Source of the DNA: an uncultured Coriobacteriaceae bacterium
GTDB lineage: Bacteria; Actinomycetota; Coriobacteriia; Coriobacteriales; Atopobiaceae
Assembly: GCA_902798915.1 (NCBI GenBank)
Contig: CADBYM010000001.1
Location: forward strand, 186,001-250,000
DNA: 64,000 nt
Reading direction: 5' to 3'
This document shows, one piece after another, positions 1 through 7,413 of this stretch; positions within the stretch are counted from its first letter, which is position 1; each line of letters begins with the position of its first letter. The notes below the pieces were generated by a model. That model was given only the letters and a program-made list of their open reading frames with translations, had not been told where the DNA came from and searched no databases. Both the position numbers and the translations under genes were made by a program.

Positions 1-1493
1 CCGATCGTTATATCTCCGAGCGCTTCCTGCCCGACAAGGCCATAGACCTCGTCGACGAGGCGGCGAGTCGCCTTCGCATGGAGCTCGACTCCATGCCCTC
101 CGAGATCGATGCCGTTGACCGCAAGCTCACTCAGATGCAAATAGAGGAGCAAGCGCTCATGAAGGAGGACGACGATGCCTCAAAGGAGCGCCTGGATAAC
201 CTGCGCAAGGACATTGCCGCCACGCAAGAGAAGCTCGTCGGCATGAAGGCGAACTGGGAGAACGAGAAGGGTGCCATCGACCGCGTTCAGGAGCTCAAGG
301 CACAGATCGAGGAGGCCAACGCCGAGTCCGAGCGTGCCGTCCGCGATGGCGACCTCGTGCGCGCCTCCGAGCTACGCTACTCCACGATTCCGGGCCTCCA
401 GCGTCAGTACGACGAGGCGCAGGCTTCGCTCGAGCAGCGTCAGGCCGCAGGCAAGCTCCTCAACGAAGAGGTGACCACGGACGAGATCGCCGAGGTCGTG
501 AGCAGTTGGACGGGCGTGCCGGTGTCGAAGATGATGCAGGGCGAGATGGACAAGCTACGTCACCTGGAGGACGAGCTTCACAAGCGTGTCGTGGGCCAGG
601 ACGACGCCGTTAACGCCGTCGCGTCCGCCGTGCGCCGCAGTCGTGCGGGTCTCAGCGACCCGAATCGTCCCATCGGCAGCTTCTTCTTCCTTGGCCCGAC
701 GGGTGTGGGAAAGACGGAGCTTGCCAAGGCCCTGGCCGAGAGCCTCTTCGACGACGAGCGTGCCCTCGTGCGCATCGACATGTCTGAGTACATGGAGAAG
801 CATGCCGTTGCGCGCCTGATCGGTGCCCCTCCGGGATACGTGGGCTACGACGAGGGTGGCCAGCTTACCGAGGCGGTACGTCGCCGTCCATACAGCGTCA
901 TCCTGCTCGACGAGATGGAGAAGGCGCATCCGGACGTATTCAACGTGTTGTTGCAGCTGCTTGATGACGGGCGTCTGACCGACGGGCAGGGCCGCGTGGT
1001 GAGCTTCAAGAACACCATCGTCATCATGACGAGCAACGTCGGTTCGCAGTTCATAGCTGCCGCGAACGCGACGACGGACCCGGACGAGGTGCAGCGGCAG
1101 GTCAACGACGCTCTGCGCCAAACCTTCAAGCCCGAGTTCCTCAACCGCATCGACGACGTGGTGGTGTTCCATGCGCTTGGATTGGGGGACATCGAACGCA
1201 TCGTGGACATCCAACTCGCTGATGTGCGCGCCCGCTTGGAGAAGGAGCGCATCGCCCTCGTGCTGACGCCCGCTGCCGTGCAGTCGCTTGCGTTCGACGG
1301 GCTCGACCCGGTGTATGGCGCTCGGCCGCTCAAGCGACTCATTCAGCGCCAGGTGGTCGACAACGTTGCCAACCTCATCATCTCGGGTGAGGTCGGTGAG
1401 GGAGACACCGTATGCGTGGACGTTGGCGCTGACGATCGCCTGTTTGCGGTGCGTGACGATGCGCCGTACGTGGAGAGCCTCATCGAGGACTAG
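1..1493 (+). CDS. clpB: ATP-dependent disaggregase ClpB, C-terminal part (5' end outside window)
   Basis: The frame is open from base 3, so the N-domain and most of AAA-1 lie upstream of the window. The visible protein starts with the end of NBD1 (RYISERFLPDKAIDLVDEAA) and continues through the Glu/Lys/Arg-rich coiled-coil middle domain (about 90-470). NBD2 follows, with Walker A GPTGVGKTE, Walker B VILLDEMEKAHPDV, sensor-1 MTSNVG and the GARPLKR sensor-2 region. ClpB works as a hexamer with DnaK to pull aggregated proteins apart in the cytosol. The middle domain separates it from ClpA and ClpC. A strong hairpin follows the stop codon. The identification is secure; only the partial nature limits it. 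Confidence 0.96.
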   Translation, partial: DRYISERFLPDKAIDLVDEAASRLRMELDSMPSEIDAVDRKLTQMQIEEQALMKEDDDASKERLDNLRKDIAATQEKLVGMKANWENEKGAIDRVQELKAQIEEANAESERAVRDGDLVRASELRYSTIPGLQRQYDEAQASLEQRQAAGKLLNEEVTTDEIAEVVSSWTGVPVSKMMQGEMDKLRHLEDELHKRVVGQDDAVNAVASAVRRSRAGLSDPNRPIGSFFFLGPTGVGKTELAKALAESLFDDERALVRIDMSEYMEKHAVARLIGAPPGYVGYDEGGQLTEAVRRRPYSVILLDEMEKAHPDVFNVLLQLLDDGRLTDGQGRVVSFKNTIVIMTSNVGSQFIAAANATTDPDEVQRQVNDALRQTFKPEFLNRIDDVVVFHALGLGDIERIVDIQLADVRARLEKERIALVLTPAAVQSLAFDGLDPVYGARPLKRLIQRQVVDNVANLIISGEVGEGDTVCVDVGADDRLFAVRDDAPYVESLIED

Positions 1494-1523
1494 ACGTCGA
1501 AGGCTCGGCCCAGCCGTGGGACT

Positions 1524-1557
1524 GGCGGTCCATGGGGGATGCCCTCCATGGACCGCC
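1524..1557. terminator. Hairpin after clpB
   Basis: Twelve-base perfect arms GGCGGTCCATGG / CCATGGACCGCC enclose a 10-base loop that can itself pair further (GGG/CCC). It is followed by CCTTAAA, not a real U-tract. Its position 30 bases after the clpB stop fits a transcription terminator. Confidence 0.75.
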
Positions 1558-1722
1558 CCTTAAAGGCGGGCCACGAAGGACAAGGGTTGGCGTGGTATTG
1601 AGGCGACGTTCGGTTGAGCTCGACAACATTCCTCCCGAGGTGGCAAATGGGTTTGGGTGTTGGGAGCTGCGCCATGACCGGAGGCACCGTTTGCGTTACA
1701 CTCTCTCCATTGGAGGTGTGTG

Positions 1723-3399
1723 GTGAGCGATTTTATCCCCATAGACGACATCGAATCTGAGGCGGACCCCAAGAACCCCGAGGAAGGGTTCGTTCCTCAA
1801 GTGATAGCGGACGATCCGGACTTAGGTGACGGATCAACAAGCCGAGAGGGCTACAACGTCGCCTCGTGGCGATTGCATACGCTCAAGGAGGACTCCCTTG
1901 TCGGCATGACAGAGTATGAGGGGGATGACCGCCGCTCGCGCAAGGCACGCCGCGCGCAGCAGGCTTCACGTGACGCCCGCAGCGAGGAGGAGCGCGTCGC
2001 GCGCCGTCGCAAACGCGTGAGGACGGGTGTTGTGTTCGTGCTCATCCTCGTGGTAGTCGCGAGTGTTGCGGCGACCTATGCCTTGGAGCTCTGGGGTGGC
2101 AGGTCTGTTCCCAATGTTGAGGGCCTTACTGAGGCGCGTGCGGTTGAGTTGCTGGAAGAGAAGGGCTTCTCCACAACGGTTGACACCGCGCCTGCAGACC
2201 TGCTGGAAGGACGCGTGGTCGAGTTTAGCCCCGGCGTAGGTGCGCGGCTGGAGGAGGGGTCGACGGTCGCTCTCGTTATCGGTACGAGTCGCATCATCCC
2301 CGACGTTGTGGGTAGCACGCAGAAGAAGGCCGCGGAGGAGCTTGCGGGTGCCGGCGCTACCAAGGTGCGGGTGGAGCCGAAGGTTACGCGCGAGGGGGAA
2401 GAGGGCATCGTTCTAGAGGTGAGGCCCGCCGTAGGTTCGGTGTTCATGAGCACTGAAGAGATCGTCCTCGTCGTCTCTCAGTTGCCTCGTGTGCCTGACG
2501 TCTCCGGCATGGACGAGAAGCATGCCCTCGAGGCCTTCGAACAGGTTGGACTTCCCGTCAAGGTCGTCTATGAGCGTGGTACGGCGGATGAGCGGTTCAA
2601 GGTAATACGGACCGAGCCACCCATCGGCGAGCGCGTCGAGGCCGATGAGGAGGGCACCTTGGTGATGGGGGAGGTCCTCATCAATCCGGTTCGCGTTGAG
2701 GACTACTTTGATGTGACCCTGCCGGAGGCCCAGCCGTTCTTGGCAAGCGAAGGCTATGAGCTCAAGGCGAGCGCAAAGGCAGAGGGCAATCACACCATCG
2801 CACGGTTCGAGAGTCCCAACGACGCGCGAATTGCGTTTCTTGCCGAGCCCTGGACGCATGTGGCAGACGTTGCAAACGGCATCGCGGCAGATGCGATTGG
2901 GCCGAAGTCGCGAGTCGAGGGCGTGCGCTTCGTCGTTGAGGTCAACCGTGAGCCAATAGCGGGCGTGGCTCCAGCGAAGGGGACGCAGGCGCAAGGCGAA
3001 TCCGAGCAAGAGGTCGAGCAGCCCTCGATTGACCCGACGAAGACAAGCTCGAAGGGTCTTGCGTTGCTTGGCTTACAGAGTGCCCCCATAAACGAAGAGA
3101 CGGCGCGTGCCGTCATGGAAGTGTGCGGACTTGACGGTATGCTTGGCTCCTGCACGAATGCGAGCATCACGCTGCCGCCAGACGTAGAGAGGGGCGGCCA
3201 CACGGTCTTTTGTTGCTATGGCGAGTTAGGCGAGCATGTTTGGACGGTGTTGCTGGCAAATCCGACGGACAACGCTGCCGAGGCGAGCAGAATTGTGGTG
3301 ACCTGCGTTCCCAAGCACTTCTTCAATTCGGAGGACCTTGTGAGCGGCGGAACGAAGATCTGCGACTTCGTGGCATACGTTGACGAGTATGCTGGATAG
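1723..3399 (+). CDS. Membrane-anchored protein with three PASTA domains
   Basis: The start is taken as GTG at 1723, five bases after the GGAGGT at 1712-1717; an in-frame GTG at 1720 is too close to it. An acidic N-terminus and an Arg/Lys-rich cytoplasmic stretch lead to one membrane helix (residues about 99-121). Three PASTA-like repeats follow (about 130-330; VPNVEGL, IPDVVGS and VPDVSGM starts). A C-terminal region with no recognised family comes next, with several Cys. PASTA domains usually bind muropeptides or peptidoglycan on Ser/Thr kinases or PBPs, but no kinase or transpeptidase domain is present here. I infer a cell-wall sensing or scaffold role. The neighbour at 3409 is probably cotranscribed. 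Confidence 0.8.
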   Translation: MSDFIPIDDIESEADPKNPEEGFVPQVIADDPDLGDGSTSREGYNVASWRLHTLKEDSLVGMTEYEGDDRRSRKARRAQQASRDARSEEERVARRRKRVRTGVVFVLILVVVASVAATYALELWGGRSVPNVEGLTEARAVELLEEKGFSTTVDTAPADLLEGRVVEFSPGVGARLEEGSTVALVIGTSRIIPDVVGSTQKKAAEELAGAGATKVRVEPKVTREGEEGIVLEVRPAVGSVFMSTEEIVLVVSQLPRVPDVSGMDEKHALEAFEQVGLPVKVVYERGTADERFKVIRTEPPIGERVEADEEGTLVMGEVLINPVRVEDYFDVTLPEAQPFLASEGYELKASAKAEGNHTIARFESPNDARIAFLAEPWTHVADVANGIAADAIGPKSRVEGVRFVVEVNREPIAGVAPAKGTQAQGESEQEVEQPSIDPTKTSSKGLALLGLQSAPINEETARAVMEVCGLDGMLGSCTNASITLPPDVERGGHTVFCCYGELGEHVWTVLLANPTDNAAEASRIVVTCVPKHFFNSEDLVSGGTKICDFVAYVDEYAG

Positions 3400-3408
3400 G
3401 AGGCACGC

Positions 3409-3582
3409 ATGAGGGGGCGCAAACAAGATGCGAACACACAGAAGGATTCGCGCAAGTCGGCGCGATCCGAGGTGGACGCTTCTTTCCTGAGGGCAGAGAA
3501 CGAGGATGACGACGGGTACGACCCCTACTCGGACAGACCGGCGCGCCCCGAGCCACTCTTTGAGGAAGACCCGTGGGCGTGA
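3409..3582 (+). CDS. Small charged hypothetical protein (57 aa)
   Basis: The ATG lies five bases after a consensus AGGAGG that overlaps the stop codon of the PASTA gene, so the two are very likely translated from one message. The product is 57 residues, hydrophilic, with a basic N-terminal half (MRGRKQDANTQKDSRKS) and an acidic, Tyr/Pro-containing C-terminal half ending in EEDPWA. There is no membrane helix, signal peptide or Cys. Function unknown. Support is the excellent ribosome site and operon position. Confidence 0.6.
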   Translation: MRGRKQDANTQKDSRKSARSEVDASFLRAENEDDDGYDPYSDRPARPEPLFEEDPWA

Positions 3583-3598
3583 GGTGCCCGCGATACGA

Positions 3599-3997
3599 CT
3601 ATTGTGCGGACGACATGATCAGCTGCCATGCCAGCACGGCTATGACCACGAGGACAATCGTGATGATGGCGATGGCAGCGCGCGAACGAATGGCTGCCGA
3701 TCGTTCGCGTGACGAGAATATCTGTCGCCTTCCTTTGGGAATCTCGAGATACTGGCCGTAGTGAAGGTCGCGCTGCAGTTGGGCTATGCCCCCGCGAGAG
3801 CGGTTGTAAGCGCGAGCCGAGAGGGGGTTGCGGCTCCCCACCGTAATGTTGGAGTCGTGCGTGAATCCAGCAGAGAAGGACTCGTCCTCCTCGAGGTCAT
3901 TGATGGCCTCTTGGGTTTTGCGCGGCCGTACCTTAGGCACATATGGCTTACGTGCGGGCGCGTCTTCCGAGTTATAGAGAATGTCGTTGTCGTCCAT
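3599..3997 (-). CDS. Small protein with C-terminal membrane anchor
   Basis: The start is ATG at 3997, preceded by GGAGGA at six-base spacing; an upstream in-frame ATG at 4024 lacks a ribosome site. The product is 132 residues, mostly polar (about residues 1-100), and ends in a hydrophobic helix (AIAIITIVLVVIAVLAWQLI) with only a few residues after it. This resembles a tail-anchored or type II membrane protein. It is convergent with the 57-aa gene and divergent from hsp20. No family recognised. Confidence 0.7.
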   Translation of the reverse strand: MDDNDILYNSEDAPARKPYVPKVRPRKTQEAINDLEEDESFSAGFTHDSNITVGSRNPLSARAYNRSRGGIAQLQRDLHYGQYLEIPKGRRQIFSSRERSAAIRSRAAIAIITIVLVVIAVLAWQLIMSSAQ

Positions 3998-4133
3998 GAG
4001 GACTCCTCCGAACTGGGTGGTCAAAGCCGTTCACCTATCATACCCTCCGCGTGTCGTTCTATAAAGGTCAATCGCGATTAGCGGGAATCTTCATGCGCGG
4101 CGGGAAAGGGACCAATCACTTCCCTCGCATGAA

Positions 4134-4160
4134 CTTAAGTCAGGTACACTTAGATATGAT
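4134..4160 (+). promoter_or_regulatory. Putative hsp20 promoter with HspR-like repeat
   Basis: CTTAAGT-N7-ACTTAGA (4134-4154) partly matches the actinobacterial HspR/HAIR operator CTTGAGT-N7-ACTCAAG: 6/7 in the first arm, 4/7 in the second. A TATGAT -10 hexamer follows directly at 4155-4160. The overlap of operator and promoter suits repression. The second arm is weak, so the regulator assignment is inference. Confidence 0.35.
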
Positions 4161-4277
4161 GAGTATGTGAAGCTAAGAAAACCTTCGTATCCGTTGTTTA
4201 GGGCAACTCATGCGGGGAATAAGAAGACTGTTCAGCAAGGGGATCCCAAGGATCCAGAGGCTAAAGGAGTGAGTAGC

Positions 4278-4712
4278 ATGGCAAGCATGGTTCCTTACAA
4301 TCGTTACGGTCACGGTCTGCGTCGTTCTTTCCCCTTTGAGGACTTCTTCGATGACTTCTTCACCTCACCGCTGGTATCGGCTTCGACCGACGCCGCCTTC
4401 AAGATGGACGTCGAGGATGCGGGAGACGCGTATGTGGTCAGCGCACAGCTCGCGGGTGTGAACCGCGACGAGATTGACGTTGAGCTCAACGAGGGAAGGC
4501 TCTCGATCTCGGTGGACAAGAAGGAGACCGAGGAGGATAAGGGCAAGAATTACCTCCACAAGGAGACCCGCGAATGGAGCGCGACGCGTGGCGTGTATCT
4601 GAAGGACGCGGCGGTCGAAGGTCTCTCCGCAAAGCTCGAAGACGGTATTCTCACCGTTCACGTGCCCAAGCAAGCCGAAAAGGCCAACGTCACAAAGATT
4701 TCCATCGATTAG
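4278..4712 (+). CDS. Hsp20/alpha-crystallin family small heat-shock protein
   Basis: ATG at 4278 is chosen because AAAGGAG sits upstream and the product then has the family's normal length (144 aa). The open frame extends to 4167, but those residues do not look like Hsp20. The short N-terminal arm includes RRSFPFEDFFDDFFTSP. The alpha-crystallin beta-sandwich follows (about residues 38-135; LAGVNRDEIDVELNEGRLSI) with GILTVHVPK near the end. Such ATP-independent holdases keep unfolding proteins soluble for DnaK/ClpB, and clpB lies 3 kb upstream. Transcription may start from the HspR-like promoter 120 bases upstream. Confidence 0.93.
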   Translation: MASMVPYNRYGHGLRRSFPFEDFFDDFFTSPLVSASTDAAFKMDVEDAGDAYVVSAQLAGVNRDEIDVELNEGRLSISVDKKETEEDKGKNYLHKETREWSATRGVYLKDAAVEGLSAKLEDGILTVHVPKQAEKANVTKISID

Positions 4713-4722
4713 TGATTTGTTT

Positions 4723-4792
4723 GAGGCCCGTCCAGAGGGTTGTCCCATGGACGGGCCTCTTCCATCTCCGCCAAGAGGGCTTGGCGGAGATG
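4723..4792. terminator. Two consecutive hairpins between convergent genes
   Basis: The first hairpin, GAGGCCCGTCC (4723-4733) with GGACGGGCCTC (4749-4759), is followed by TCTTCC. The second, CATCTCCGCCAA (4763-4774) with TTGGCGGAGATG (4781-4792), is a perfect 12-bp stem. They sit between hsp20 (+) and the hydrolase gene (-), so they may end transcription from both sides. Confidence 0.8.
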
Positions 4793-4817
4793 TGCTCCCC
4801 AATGACCTTGTGCCGTC

Positions 4818-5651
4818 CTACCAGACGGAAAGGGCGCGATGTTGCGAGGCGGCACAGATGCTCAGGAGCCCGTCGGGTGTGCGCGCCTCGGTATACGCAC
4901 CATTGGTGGGCTGTGCCCCCACAGCCTCTGCAAGTGCGCGTATGGCGATGCTGGGGCGGTTGTTTTCTTCGGAGAGGTGCATGGCAACTATGGTCTCCGT
5001 CTGGTGCGTGACGAGTGTGGGGAGCGCCTCGGCCGCCTGCACATTGGAGAGGTGGCCCCGTGCACCCGAAACACGTGCCTTGAGCCACGCGGGGTAGCGT
5101 CCGGTGGCGAGCATGCGCGGGTCGTGGTTTGCCTCGATGCCGAGTATGCGACATCCGTAGAGGGCGTCAAGCGCCTCGTCGGTGAGGTAGCCCGTGTCGG
5201 TTGCCCATGCGACGGTGTCGAGCGTGTCCTTGCTGGGGCTGTTCTCGTCACGAACCTCGAACCTAAAGCACATGGGGTCGTTGACGTCGTGCGAAGTGGG
5301 GAAGGCCCGGATGCGCATGCCGCCATATTCCAGGACGGCATCGTGGTCGATTAGTGTAAACGGCAGCTCGGCAAGGCCGTTGTGGCCTGTGGCGGTGCCC
5401 GTCGTCGCGATGATGGGCACGCCGAAGTGCCTGAACACGACGGGAAGTCCCGAGACGTGGTCTGAGTGCTCGTGGGTGACGAGTATGGCCTCAATGCGTG
5501 TGAGGTCGCAGCCGACTTCTCGCGCGCGCTCGAAGAGGCGCTTGCGCGAGAGGCCGCAGTCGACCAGCACCGACCCCGTCGGTCCCTCCACGACGGCGGC
5601 ATTTCCCTTTGATCCGCTCGCAAGCACGTGCAGATGAATATGTGGCGTCAT
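4818..5651 (-). CDS. walJ: MBL-fold metallohydrolase of the WalJ/YycJ type
   Basis: The 277-aa protein begins LHVLASGSKGNAAVVEGPTG, typical of the YycJ/VicX branch of the metallo-beta-lactamase fold. It carries the metal-binding signature THEHSDHVSG (about residues 59-68), with later Asp/His ligands (ATDTGYL, EANHD). Members are cytosolic, often near WalRK, and are thought to act as nucleases or in cell-wall control; here no WalRK genes are adjacent. An AAAGGA ribosome site precedes ATG 5651. The family call is firm; the biochemical role is not. Confidence 0.85.
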   Translation of the reverse strand: MTPHIHLHVLASGSKGNAAVVEGPTGSVLVDCGLSRKRLFERAREVGCDLTRIEAILVTHEHSDHVSGLPVVFRHFGVPIIATTGTATGHNGLAELPFTLIDHDAVLEYGGMRIRAFPTSHDVNDPMCFRFEVRDENSPSKDTLDTVAWATDTGYLTDEALDALYGCRILGIEANHDPRMLATGRYPAWLKARVSGARGHLSNVQAAEALPTLVTHQTETIVAMHLSEENNRPSIAIRALAEAVGAQPTNGAYTEARTPDGLLSICAASQHRALSVW

Positions 5652-5771
5652 ACGAATCCTTTCGACTGACGCTATGGTAACGCATGCGACGGACAGATTT
5701 GCGACGGTGCGGTGCTATGCTGTTGCGCGGCGGGCGGGATTCCTTCTGTCCGCAGGTCTAGGGAGGTATGC

Positions 5772-7286
5772 ATGCCAAGCGTAGGTCGCAGATACGCCAC
5801 GGACGAGCGTCGCTTCGAACGTCCGTCAGGGGTACCCCAGGAAGGACTCCGCTCTCCCGTTGTCCTCATGGTTTCGGGCGGGGCTGATTCTACGGCCTTG
5901 CTCGTGCTGGCGGCGACATCCGTCCTCGACATCGACGACGGACGCGGCAAGGCGCGCATCGCACGCGAGCGCTTGCATGTCCTCCACGTAAACCACCAGC
6001 TTCGCGGACTCGATGCCGACGAGGATGAAGAGTTCGTACGCGAGTTGGCGCATCGCTACGGGATTCCGTGCACCATACGCCGTGTGGACGTTGCGGGACT
6101 CGCCAGCTCAGTGGGGGCGGACGGCAACGTGGAGAATGTCGGCAGGGAGGCACGCTACGCCGAGGCGGTGCGTCTCGCGAACGCGCTGAGCGAGCAGGCG
6201 GGGACGCCGCGTTCTGCAGCGCGTATCGTCACCGCACATACGGCAAACGATCGCGCCGAGACGTTCTTCATGAATGCCATAAGGGGTACGGGACCAGCTG
6301 GGCTTAGCTCCATTCCACGAAGGAGGAATCGCATCGTGCGGCCTTTGCTCGACCGCACCCACCGGGAGCTGTGCGAGATGTTGCGGATGCGGGGCATCGT
6401 TTGGCGGGAGGACGCGACCAATGACGACACTCGCTACCTGAGGGCATTTGTGCGCCATGAGGTCATGCCGGTGGTCGAGGCGAGAAACCCCCGCGTGACG
6501 GCGTCGCTTTCGACAACCTGCGACATCCTTTCCGACGAGGACACCTATTTGCATGCCCAGGCGTCGCGTGCGCTGCGTGAGCTGCTTCGACGCAGCGCCG
6601 AGGGAATGTGCGCCTTGGATGCTGAGCGACTTGTAGCGGCCGATGTCGTGATTGCACGTCGCGTCGTGCGTCAGGCGATTCTGCGCGTGTGTCCGGCAGC
6701 ACGGCTTGAGGCCCGCCACGTGGAGTCCGTGTTGCGTCTGGTGGCGTCTGGCCATGGATCGGTTGCTTTGCCGTTGGCGGTGGATGCGCGCGTGGAGTAC
6801 GGGCTGCTCTTCATACGTGCCTACGGCCAGGGAGGAACTTTCGAGGGGTTCTGGCTCCAGATTCCAGGCGAGGTCCGGATGGATGACGAGCGCATGTTGA
6901 AGGCCCGTTTGAGCGTGATTGCGTCGGGCGACGACCCCGTGGCCATCGCACGTGCCCATGGGGGTGAGTGGGCAGGTGCCTCCGTTCTGTTGGATGCGGC
7001 AGCCTGTGGGGTTGACCAGACCTCTGGGGGCAGGCTTTGGGTCGCGCCGCCCACGCAAGGGGAGGTCATGTGCCCGTTGGGCATGCATGGACAGTCCAAG
7101 CTGCTCTCTGACCTGCTCAACGACGCGAAGATACCGGCGGCAGATCGTGGAAGCGTGCCGGTGGTTCGGACGGATGCGCGTGGTAAGGTAGTATGGGTGG
7201 TGGGCGTACGCGTGGACGAGCGCGTCCGGGTCTCAAACGCTACGCGGACTGTATTGGAGTTGCGTTTGGAGCAAGCTGAATTGTGA
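5772..7286 (+). CDS. tilS: tRNA(Ile)-lysidine synthase TilS
   Basis: TilS uses ATP and lysine to convert C34 of the tRNA-Ile CAU anticodon to lysidine, so that it reads AUA. The PP-loop SGGADST lies near residues 35-41, followed by typical N-domain motifs (HVNHQLRG; TAHTANDRAETFFMN; RPLLDRTHRELCEM; DATNDDTRYLRAFVRHEVMP). A C-terminal domain brings the length to 504 aa. ATG 5772 has GGGAGGT four bases upstream; an upstream GTG at 5712 would add a non-family extension. TilS is usually next to hpt and ftsH in bacteria, but the following gene here is a secreted protein. Confidence 0.93.
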   Translation: MPSVGRRYATDERRFERPSGVPQEGLRSPVVLMVSGGADSTALLVLAATSVLDIDDGRGKARIARERLHVLHVNHQLRGLDADEDEEFVRELAHRYGIPCTIRRVDVAGLASSVGADGNVENVGREARYAEAVRLANALSEQAGTPRSAARIVTAHTANDRAETFFMNAIRGTGPAGLSSIPRRRNRIVRPLLDRTHRELCEMLRMRGIVWREDATNDDTRYLRAFVRHEVMPVVEARNPRVTASLSTTCDILSDEDTYLHAQASRALRELLRRSAEGMCALDAERLVAADVVIARRVVRQAILRVCPAARLEARHVESVLRLVASGHGSVALPLAVDARVEYGLLFIRAYGQGGTFEGFWLQIPGEVRMDDERMLKARLSVIASGDDPVAIARAHGGEWAGASVLLDAAACGVDQTSGGRLWVAPPTQGEVMCPLGMHGQSKLLSDLLNDAKIPAADRGSVPVVRTDARGKVVWVVGVRVDERVRVSNATRTVLELRLEQAEL

Positions 7287-7413
7287 CATAATTACAAAAT
7301 GCAAGGGTGGTATCGAAAACTCCAATATTTCTCCACAATTTCTACGCAATAGTTCGGTAAAATACAGTTGTGCTATTTTTGTAAATATTCCTCCTAGGGG
7401 ATGGGGGCGCAAC
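7287..7413 (+). promoter_or_regulatory. AT-rich promoter region of the secreted transglutaminase-like gene
   Basis: These 127 bases are conspicuously A+T-rich compared with the flanking genes. A possible -10 TAAAAT lies near 7359, and a purine-rich stretch (GGGGATGGGGG) ends nine bases before the ATG. No operator can be named. The composition itself suggests a strong or separately acquired promoter. Confidence 0.35.
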
